Below, in pieces: positions 57,952 through 64,000 of a stretch of 64,000 nt of DNA; position 1 is the stretch's first letter; the number at the start of each line of letters is the position of its first letter. The stretch spans positions 1-64,000 of the forward strand of contig JAEWBE010000009.1 in the NCBI GenBank assembly GCA_023391275.1, written 5' to 3'. The DNA is from Bacillota bacterium (GTDB lineage: Bacteria > Bacillota > Clostridia > Oscillospirales > Acutalibacteraceae). The position numbers and the translations under genes were made by a program. Under the pieces are notes generated by a model. It was not told where the DNA came from and did not search any database. It saw only the letters and a program-made list of their open reading frames with translations.

Positions 57952-58248
57952 TTAAGCTGTAACATTAAAGAGCACATGTCCTTTTTCTTCGCTGTCCGCG
58001 GGCGGCTTTTCTGTGACCACGTTTTCAGCACGGACATATTCTTTAATTAAAAACTGGGCGTTGGACTGACCGGGCGCAGGTTCCATTCCCTGTTGCCGCC
58101 AGTCAAAGCTTAGCTTATCGGTTTCATACTGGTTGAAAAGCTGTTCCGGGTCGCACTGAAGCGCGGTCAGCGTAAGATTGAAACTTGACTGTATGCGCTG
58201 CAGGGCAATGCTGTCTGGCAGCGCCGCATTATTTTCTGCATCATTCAG
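57952..58248 (-). CDS. Unnamed 98-aa protein with CTG start, between flgL and fliW
   Basis: Frame LNDAENNAALPDSIALQRIQ... to HVLFNVTA with 98 codons and no internal stop. A stop codon lies directly before CTG 58248, and AAGGAGG stands 9 bases upstream, so CTG is the likely start. The two nearby ATGs are in another frame that stops soon. Acidic, soluble, no signal or membrane helix. In Bacillus this place between flgL and fliW holds yviE, a larger and unlike protein. Function unknown; a role linked to flagellar export or filament assembly is guessed from position. Confidence 0.6.
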   Translation of the reverse strand: MNDAENNAALPDSIALQRIQSSFNLTLTALQCDPEQLFNQYETDKLSFDWRQQGMEPAPGQSNAQFLIKEYVRAENVVTEKPPADSEEKGHVLFNVTA

Positions 58249-58328
58249 TTAAAATCGCCTCCTTATTCCCCATGGCAGCCGGCTTCAAACGCAAAGGTGA
58301 TTTAGCTCACAGGGAGGATTGATACGAT

Positions 58329-59678
58329 TCAGGTCATAAAATCCAAAAAGGTTTTAGACATAATTTTGGTACCCATCTGAAGGGCGGCGTTATACGAATA
58401 TTGCTGCATGTAGTAATCCATGATTGCGTCTGCCGGGTCCAGAAATTCAGTATTCTGATCCTTGTCAAGAATAGCGTCGCCCATTGTTTCCAGATTTGAT
58501 TTCGTAGTGGAGAGAAAGTTTGACTTTGTGCCGGATTCCGTAATTTTTCCCATCAGATTTTCCACCTGATCTGAAAAATTGTCGAGGTAGGGCTGAATTT
58601 TATCAATGGAGAAGTTGTCACTCTCCAACTGGTCGGCAATCTGCCCAAGCATATTGTAAAGGTTGTTCGAAACCTCGGTCCCGTTCACGGTCGTGGTTCC
58701 GTGTCCCATAAAGGAAATTCCGGGGATTGCCGCATCAAAAACACTTTGTGTATTGACGCTGCCGTTTGTGTTTAGCTTTAATCCCATGCCCAAATCAACA
58801 AGGGACTGTTCTGTGGCCAGGCTCGCCATCTGCTCTTCGCTGAGGGTGCCGTATGCAGGTTCGGAAGCGTATCCCGGCTCTGTAGTGTCGGTTGCAACCG
58901 GCCGGTTCAAATCGCCGGTCATTGTCATCCCTGAAAAATTGTACGCTGTTCCGTTGGGGCTGGCAGTACCGGATGCGTTCTTGAGCGCGTTGATTAAGTC
59001 CTGATTGGTTGCATTGCTGTCCAGCTTAACCGTGATCGTATGAGCCGAATCATCCACGTCCACGGTGCCTGTATTGCCGGAACCGGATACTGCCGTGATT
59101 GTGTAGCCGTTGAAAGTATCGCCCGCACTCTGGCCAAACTGGATCAATGCTCCGTTGATGGTTGTGGTGGTGCCGTTTTCCAGCTTCCCGGTGTCCACGT
59201 CAACTCCGCGGTAGTATAATGTTCCGTCCTTTCCCACGGAAAACGGGGGATCGGTCATATCGGAGCCGCCGAATATATATTTATCCCCGAATTTGGTATT
59301 CGCGGGGGCAAGAATCGCCTGTTGAAGCGTGCGCAGTTTAGCGGCAATTGTTTCGCGGTCAGACTGCGACATGGTTCCGTTGATTGCCTGAATGGTGTCG
59401 CCGGTGCTCGCCTGGCTCACAATATCATGAATGGACATCATGGCGCTCTGCGCAGTGGTTAACTGATCCGCCGCATCAGCCAGATTGCTCTGATACGTGT
59501 CGTTCTGTACGGATTCATTGCGCAGCCGGTATGCCTTCGCAGCCGAAAACGGGTCTTCGGACGCCTTGTCAAATTTCCGGTAGGTGGTCGCCTTGTTGCT
59601 GGCCGAATTGAGCTGGCTCAGGGAATTGTTTAGATTCTTACTGTACTGCTGTGAAATCATACGCATCGTAATTCTCAT
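58329..59678 (-). CDS. flgL: Flagellar hook-filament junction protein FlgL
   Basis: 449 aa, joins hook and filament. N-terminus MRITMRMISQQYSKNLNNSLSQLNSASNKATTYRKFDKASEDP is typical of FlgL; C-terminus YSYNAALQMGTKIMSKTFLDFM. An inserted module at about 185-245 (GDTFNGYTITAVSG...ITVKLDSNATNQDLINALKNA) resembles the repeated modules of the flagellin here. AGGAGAG precedes the ATG. Confidence 0.95.
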   Translation of the reverse strand: MRITMRMISQQYSKNLNNSLSQLNSASNKATTYRKFDKASEDPFSAAKAYRLRNESVQNDTYQSNLADAADQLTTAQSAMMSIHDIVSQASTGDTIQAINGTMSQSDRETIAAKLRTLQQAILAPANTKFGDKYIFGGSDMTDPPFSVGKDGTLYYRGVDVDTGKLENGTTTTINGALIQFGQSAGDTFNGYTITAVSGSGNTGTVDVDDSAHTITVKLDSNATNQDLINALKNASGTASPNGTAYNFSGMTMTGDLNRPVATDTTEPGYASEPAYGTLSEEQMASLATEQSLVDLGMGLKLNTNGSVNTQSVFDAAIPGISFMGHGTTTVNGTEVSNNLYNMLGQIADQLESDNFSIDKIQPYLDNFSDQVENLMGKITESGTKSNFLSTTKSNLETMGDAILDKDQNTEFLDPADAIMDYYMQQYSYNAALQMGTKIMSKTFLDFMT

Positions 59679-59706
59679 GATAAAGTTCTCTCCTAACTAC
59701 GCAGAA

Positions 59707-61371
59707 TTAATTGCCGACACGACCCATTTTGTTAATAATGGTGTCGACTGCTTCATCCATTGTGGTCATAAAACGGGAAGAGGCGGTTAGCGCCTGATTG
59801 TACATAATCAGATTAATGCCTTCCTCGTTCACATCCACGGAGGAAATCGCAGCTCTTTGTGTATCAATATCGTTTAATGTTGAAGTGTAGGTGTCGTTCT
59901 GACGGCCGAGCGTGTCAATCTGCAGGCCGAGAGTGGTGGAAATATCGGAAACAAACGAGCCGATGGAGCTTTTAAACAGCGTTGTGCCGGCGGATGAATT
60001 GTCGGCCGCCGTGGTGAAAGTTGTATCTTTCGAAAACTGATAGACCATATAAAGAATATTTTTACCCGCCGCCGAGTTGTCAACGCCGGAAAGGGTTTCC
60101 TCTTTTGTAGCGGTGATATAGGAACCGGTGGATTTATTCCACGCGTTGGAGATGGAGATATTAGCAGCCGTGATTTTACTGAGGTCGGTGGTTGTTCCAT
60201 CATCGGTCGTGAAAAGCGGCTTGTTGTTGTGTTCCGTGTTGGTGCTGTTTGCCGAGTTCATCATTTGCGCAAACTCGCCGGCCAGCTTGTCCAGAGTCTT
60301 CGCGTAATAGCCAATTCCGCGTGCTGTGGGTGCCACGGCGGGACTTCCGTCCGTCGGAATAGACGGGTCGGCAGGAACCGCAGCTTTCGCGTCAAACTCG
60401 CCGTTGTCATTCAGCATGGACAGGTACCCGCCAAATGCGCCGCTGGTTACATCGGAGTTGGTCAGCAGTGGGTTTCCGCTGTTGTCTGCAAGTTCCACCC
60501 CGTTGGCATTGTTCAGTGAAATAGTCACCTGAGCCTGATCCTCCGGGTCGCCTTCCTGTTTTATCGTTAAATCAAACTGATTATATTTATCATTATCAAC
60601 AAGATTGATCTTGGACCCGTCAGGTGAAACCAGATTCACGCTGAGCTCGTCCACCATTCTGCCCGCACCGACCGGCACGCTTTTTGTGGAAGTTTGAATG
60701 TCCACGTATTGGGAAAGATCATCGAGCATTGCGTTGCGCTGATCAATCAGTTCCAAAGCGGGTGTCTGGGAAACATCCGAGCTTTTGATTTCCTGATTGA
60801 TATGAGCAATATTCTGCAATATTGTGTTGACCTTGTCAACAGCATCCGTCTGAAAGGAATCAGTCTGCTGTGTTCTGATTTTTGACAGCTGCTCGGCGGC
60901 ATTGTTGAACGCTTTGGTCAGAAGCAGGGAGGAGTTCTTTACAATGTTTTCCAGACTTGTGTCGGAAGGAGTTCCGGCAAGGGTACTCAGTTGCTTGACC
61001 AAATCCGAAAACTGAGCGTTAATTCCGTCGGTGTCCGTTTCATCGAAAACTGATTCCAGGTCATTCAGCGTTGTCAGTTCCGTGTCGGTTTCACCCGTTT
61101 TCGCGTGTTCCATACGATACCGCACATCGAGGAAGGGGTCACGCATCTGGCTGACTCCGGTGCATTCCGTACCTTCTCCAATTCCTAAATCCGTCTTATT
61201 GGAATAACGCATATTATTGCCGCTGGAGCCCACGGCATAGGCGTCCACACGCTGCCTGGTATAGCCCTCGGTATTTACATTCGCTATGTTTTGACCGGTG
61301 ACCTTTAAGTTGTAATTGGCAGCTTGAATCCCGCTTTTTGCAACATAAAATGCTGAAAAAGTAGATGCCAT
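59707..61371 (-). CDS. flgK: Flagellar hook-associated protein FlgK
   Basis: Hook-filament junction protein 1, 554 aa. N-terminus MASTFSAFYVAKSGIQAANYNLKVTGQNIANVNTEGYTRQRV; C-terminus NEEGINLIMYNQALTASSRFMTTMDEAVDTIINKMGRVG. Start ATG 61371: the GTG at 61380 falls in the GGAGTGA ribosome binding site. Confidence 0.96.
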   Translation of the reverse strand: MASTFSAFYVAKSGIQAANYNLKVTGQNIANVNTEGYTRQRVDAYAVGSSGNNMRYSNKTDLGIGEGTECTGVSQMRDPFLDVRYRMEHAKTGETDTELTTLNDLESVFDETDTDGINAQFSDLVKQLSTLAGTPSDTSLENIVKNSSLLLTKAFNNAAEQLSKIRTQQTDSFQTDAVDKVNTILQNIAHINQEIKSSDVSQTPALELIDQRNAMLDDLSQYVDIQTSTKSVPVGAGRMVDELSVNLVSPDGSKINLVDNDKYNQFDLTIKQEGDPEDQAQVTISLNNANGVELADNSGNPLLTNSDVTSGAFGGYLSMLNDNGEFDAKAAVPADPSIPTDGSPAVAPTARGIGYYAKTLDKLAGEFAQMMNSANSTNTEHNNKPLFTTDDGTTTDLSKITAANISISNAWNKSTGSYITATKEETLSGVDNSAAGKNILYMVYQFSKDTTFTTAADNSSAGTTLFKSSIGSFVSDISTTLGLQIDTLGRQNDTYTSTLNDIDTQRAAISSVDVNEEGINLIMYNQALTASSRFMTTMDEAVDTIINKMGRVGN

Positions 61372-61384
61372 GTGATTCACTCCT

Positions 61385-61867
61385 TCATATTTTTTTGGAA
61401 ATAAAGTTCATGGACGCACCGCCCGCACGCGCCTGCGCATTATAGAGCTTTTGCAACTCCGGATGGTTCTCCAGCTTTTTCAAGTCTATTTGAATCCGAT
61501 GAAGTCTCAGTTCCGTCAGATAGTTGCAGCGAAGGTTGATCTCTTTTAAATCCAGCAGAACCTTTGACAGCTCGTCATATATTTGTTTTACCTGTTCCTG
61601 CAGGGGATGTTCAAACAGGGGAATCAATTCCCGAAAGGTTGCTTCCGGTTTTTCCGTTTTCGCGACCAGCCTGTCGCGTTCCAGTTCCAGCCCCCTTGAT
61701 TTCAGCATAAGGGCTTCTTCCGCCTTTACGTGCCCGTCCAGGGCGCTGACGCGGTTCACAGCGATATCATTGTATTTTTCTGTTTCCAGTTGTAAAAATT
61801 CCTTGTAAAACGTAAGGTACCGCTGGAAGAAACGGAATATTTCATCCGCTAAGGATTGATTTATCAT
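61385..61867 (-). CDS. flgN: FlgN-family chaperone for FlgK and FlgL
   Basis: 160 aa, helical coiled-coil protein (FQRYLTFYKEFLQLETEKYNDIAVNRVSALDGHVKAEEALMLKSRGLELERDRL). Matches FlgN in length, composition and place between flgM and flgK. Start ATG 61867 is chosen because GGAG stands 6 bases upstream; ATG 61879 overlaps that site. Confidence 0.88.
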   Translation of the reverse strand: MINQSLADEIFRFFQRYLTFYKEFLQLETEKYNDIAVNRVSALDGHVKAEEALMLKSRGLELERDRLVAKTEKPEATFRELIPLFEHPLQEQVKQIYDELSKVLLDLKEINLRCNYLTELRLHRIQIDLKKLENHPELQKLYNAQARAGGASMNFISKKI

Positions 61868-61920
61868 TTTTTTCTCCATCCCGCCGGTCGCATCAAATGC
61901 AGCGAAGTTTTAAATTTCCG

Positions 61921-62259
61921 TCATTCCTTATTGCCGGACAGCATAATTTTGGCCATTTCTGCGGAATCAACCTGATATTGATTTGAACTGATTTTGGATT
62001 TTAAAGTCTCGAGAAAAGAAATATCTTTATCCTGATTCAAATCCGATATGATTTGATCTCTGGTTTGAGACAAACTGGTGCGATTGGGGGCCGGGCGCTG
62101 TGAAATCTCAATAGTGTCCACTTTTGGAGGAACAGACACCTGGTTCAGTTTTACAGCGTTTGATTTGTTCTGAACGCCGGTTGTTTGTTCCAGCCTCTTC
62201 CCGGAATAAGGGTTGGGAACCGTATTCGGTACATAACCCGAATTTTTAATCATCATCAT
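61921..62259 (-). CDS. flgM: Anti-sigma-28 factor FlgM
   Basis: Holds sigma-28 inactive until the hook is complete and FlgM is exported, 112 aa. The DTIEIS motif (about residue 48) and the C-terminal sigma-binding helices (FLETLKSKISSNQYQVDSAEMAKIML) fit. The N-terminus is flexible. Begins with three Met codons after CGAGGTG. First gene of the operon. Confidence 0.93.
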   Translation of the reverse strand: MMMIKNSGYVPNTVPNPYSGKRLEQTTGVQNKSNAVKLNQVSVPPKVDTIEISQRPAPNRTSLSQTRDQIISDLNQDKDISFLETLKSKISSNQYQVDSAEMAKIMLSGNKE

Positions 62260-62275
62260 TTTTCACCTCGTAACT

Positions 62276-62304
62276 TTTATCGGCAGAATCCGTAAAAAGT
62301 TTAG
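62276..62304 (-). promoter_or_regulatory. Sigma-28 (SigD) promoter of the flgM operon
   Basis: Minus strand: CTAAA (62304-62300), 16-base spacer, CCGATAAA (62283-62276). Near-perfect consensus; it places flgM-flgN-flgK-flgL and probably fliW-csrA in the late flagellar class. Confidence 0.88.
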
Positions 62305-62412
62305 CAGTATCGGGGCTTGAAAGCCGTAAAAATATATATTAATAAATTGTAAACATTATGTTAATCAAATATTAAATATAGACAATCTCTATAACCTTTA
62401 TGTCGAATTTGG

Positions 62413-62440
62413 TTGACTTTTGCCATATTTTATATATAAT
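62413..62440 (+). promoter_or_regulatory. Sigma-A promoter of the flgB operon
   Basis: TTGACT (62413-62418), 16-base spacer, TATAAT (62435-62440). TGTCGAA (62401-62407), a Spo0A-box-like heptamer, lies just upstream of the -35 box. Confidence 0.7.
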
Positions 62441-62560
62441 TAAATAATTAAGAGTCACAATAATCAGTATAAAATAGACTATTTATGATCAGGCAGCAAA
62501 ATTATGACGTAAAAGCAGAAAATATAGGTATTTTTGCCTAATTTTAGTGGGGGTGTTTTG

Positions 62561-62947
62561 TTGAATTGGCTTGATAGTGTGCCCATTAATTTGTTAAACA
62601 AAGATTTGGACGGACTTTGGAACAGGCAGCAGGCAATTTCTGATAATATTGCGAATGTGGAAACTCCGGGATACAAAAGCAAATATGTCAGCTTTGAGGA
62701 TCAACTGCAGAAAGAGCTTTCCGAGGATACGGGAAGCAAAAGCGATTTAATCAACCGTATTAAAAACACCCGGCCGCTTACCACGGTATCTGAGGATGAG
62801 TCGTCCAGACTGGATGGAAATAATGTGGACGTGGAACAGCAGAATGTGGAGATGGCGCGTACCCAGTTGAACTATATGTATTCGCTGCGCGAGCTCTCCG
62901 ACTACTTTTCCCGTTTAAAATATGCAATTACGGATGGAAAATCATAA
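62561..62947 (+). CDS. flgB: Flagellar basal-body rod protein FlgB
   Basis: 128 aa from TTG 62561, with GGGGGTG six bases upstream (TTG 62534 and 62558 are alternatives). Motif QQAISDNIANVETPGYKSKYVSFEDQL is the flagellar rod signature; DVEQQNVEMARTQLNYMYS near the end. First gene of the early flagellar operon reading rightward. Confidence 0.94.
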   Translation: MNWLDSVPINLLNKDLDGLWNRQQAISDNIANVETPGYKSKYVSFEDQLQKELSEDTGSKSDLINRIKNTRPLTTVSEDESSRLDGNNVDVEQQNVEMARTQLNYMYSLRELSDYFSRLKYAITDGKS

Positions 62948-62974
62948 TATTAAAAATTATTCGACGAAAGAAGA

Positions 62975-63430
62975 ATGAGTATGGCTTTTTTAAGTTCGCT
63001 GAACATCAGCGGATCTGCTCTTACCGCTGAAAAGCTCAGAATGGATGTTGTTTCCGAGAATATTGCGAATGCCTCCACCACAAGAACGGAAAAAGGGGGG
63101 CCGTACCGCAGAAAAGTTGTTGTTTTGGAACCTGCAGGGCAGGAACAAACCACATTCCGCCATATGTTTCAGGAAAAACTAAATTCAGGGGACAAGGTGC
63201 AGGGCGGCGTTAAAGTTACGGAGATTGCGGAAGACCCCAGTGATTTCACCCCCGTGTACGACCCTTCCAATCCGGATGCCAATGCACAGGGCTACGTTAT
63301 GATGCCGAATGTGGACCCGATTAAAGAGACACTGGATATGATGTCCGCAACCAGAGCATACGATGCTAATCTGACGGCCTTTAACGCCATAAAGGGTATG
63401 GCCGCTAAAGCTTTGGAAATGGGGAGGTAA
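62975..63430 (+). CDS. flgC: Flagellar basal-body rod protein FlgC
   Basis: 151 aa. MAFLSSLNISGSALTAEKLRMDVVSENIANASTTRTEKGGPYRRK; C-terminus DMMSATRAYDANLTAFNAIKGMAAKALEMGR. Start ATG 62975 or ATG 62981. Confidence 0.95.
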   Translation: MSMAFLSSLNISGSALTAEKLRMDVVSENIANASTTRTEKGGPYRRKVVVLEPAGQEQTTFRHMFQEKLNSGDKVQGGVKVTEIAEDPSDFTPVYDPSNPDANAQGYVMMPNVDPIKETLDMMSATRAYDANLTAFNAIKGMAAKALEMGR

Positions 63431-63436
63431 TATAAA

Positions 63437-63736
63437 ATGCTGATTACACCGATTCAGGCAATTAATTCGATTACGGATCTGAATAAGACAAGCCAGGCGG
63501 CGGGTTCCGGCAATGCTCTGCCGTTTCAGGATATGTTTCAGCAGGCCATCAACAATATGAAGTCAACAGATGCTGATTTGAATACGGAACTCAATAAGCT
63601 CGCAACGGGGCAGTCGGATGACCTTCACAATCTTACCATTGCATCTCAAAAAGCAACGTTATCGGTTCAACTGGTAGTTCAGCTGCGCAATAAGGCGCTT
63701 GATGCCTATAATGAAGTTATGAGGATAAGCGTCTAA
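63437..63736 (+). CDS. fliE: Flagellar hook-basal body protein FliE
   Basis: Links the MS ring to the rod, 99 aa. LPFQDMFQQAINNMKSTDADLNTELNKLATGQSDDLHNLTIASQKATLSVQLVVQLRNKALDAYNEVMRISV matches FliE, shown here only as the family region; 6 bases behind flgC. Confidence 0.94.
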   Translation: MLITPIQAINSITDLNKTSQAAGSGNALPFQDMFQQAINNMKSTDADLNTELNKLATGQSDDLHNLTIASQKATLSVQLVVQLRNKALDAYNEVMRISV

Positions 63737-63772
63737 ATTCAAAACGTTTGAAAGGCAGCTGCAGGGTGGACA

Positions 63773-64000
63773 ATGAACGAACAAATCAAGAAGTATATTG
63801 ATCCGATTCGCAATTTTTGGGGCAAGCTTACAAAGAAGAAAAAAATCATCATTATCAGTGTTTTTGCCGGTATTGTGCTTCTCTCTGTTGTTATCGGCGC
63901 ACTGCTCAATACCCCGCCTTATGTGGTGCTGTATCCCGGACTGGATCATGATGAAGCAGTCGAGGTCATGACTGAGCTGAAAGACCGGGATGTCAGCTAT
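63773..64000 (+). CDS. fliF: Flagellar MS-ring protein FliF, N-terminal part (cut by window edge)
   Basis: 76 codons to the window end. N-terminus NEQIKKYIDPIRNFWGKLTKKKK, first membrane helix IIISVFAGIVLLSVVIGALL, then PPYVVLYPGLDHDEAVEVMTEL, the start of the FliF ring-building motif. ATG 63773 follows AGGGTGG. Confidence 0.92.
   Translation, partial: MNEQIKKYIDPIRNFWGKLTKKKKIIIISVFAGIVLLSVVIGALLNTPPYVVLYPGLDHDEAVEVMTELKDRDVSY

Noticed and set aside
1..64000. Mobile elements, prophage or defence islands
   Set aside because: No transposase, integrase, recombinase, restriction, toxin-antitoxin or phage structural motif was found, and gene content is housekeeping and motility.

Overview
The window looks like a chromosomal segment of an anaerobic, flagellated Gram-positive bacterium of the class Clostridia. 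A mid-GC Oscillospiraceae/Ruminococcaceae-type organism is my best guess. The evidence is the Rnf ferredoxin:NAD+ oxidoreductase genes, large 2-hydroxyacyl-CoA dehydratase activase-type proteins, a radical SAM activase, the DnaD/DnaI-type helicase-loading pair, PASTA and SH3b cell-wall proteins, FliW/CsrA control of flagellin, strong AGGAGG ribosome binding sites, and TTGACA/TATAAT promoters. No phage, insertion sequence, CRISPR array or rRNA operon was seen. There is one tRNA gene, tRNA-Gly(GCC).

Layout. 1-1080: end of an rnf operon (rnfA partial, rnfB). 1140-2800: a CorA-type metal transporter and a convergent hsp20 gene with a perfect CIRCE operator. 2990-13480: a complete nucleoside uptake and salvage cluster: LacI-family regulator with its own operator, deoB, deoD, BMP lipoprotein, NupOPQ-type ABC transporter, deoC, cdd, pdp. 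13490-19780: ABC exporter, cyclophilin, an unknown secreted-gene-sized protein with a FlgM-like motif, exonuclease III, a beta-CASP RNase, MscL. 19800-24830: a split activase/dehydratase-like pair and a flavodoxin-like gene that appears to have a one-base slip at its start. 24860-28370: YebC, a PASTA protein with a degenerate kinase domain, and a bactofilin.

28640-38200: amidohydrolase, rpsF-ssb-rpsR, galU, a zinc-ribbon membrane protein, prfB without the usual frameshift, a secreted beta-propeller protein, dnaI-like and dnaD-like genes, tRNA-Gly. 38200-49740: typA and a DEDD exonuclease, a LACC1/YfiH-type enzyme and a radical SAM protein, hemolysin III, an alpha/beta hydrolase, a pentapeptide protein, a CymR-like Rrf2 regulator divergent from cysK, tcdA, and a CPA1 antiporter. 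49820-54330: enolase and a multi-SH3b GH24 lysozyme.

54660-64000: flagellar genes. Flagellin and the flgM-flgN-flgK-flgL-(unnamed)-fliW-csrA operon read leftward, each from a sigma-28-type promoter (CTAAA-N16-CCGAWAW). flgB-flgC-fliE-fliF starts rightward from a sigma-A promoter. The flagellin leader carries a hairpin with an AUGGA loop, so the FliW-CsrA-flagellin circuit is readable directly from the sequence.

Observations most worth a second look: a 98-codon flagellar-operon gene with a CTG start; an SH3b domain nested inside a lysozyme domain; a pseudokinase with PASTA domains; the likely frameshift in the flavodoxin gene; and the structured CymR/cysK control region with a possible 40-aa leader gene. 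I found nothing that I would call a wholly new defence or mobile system.
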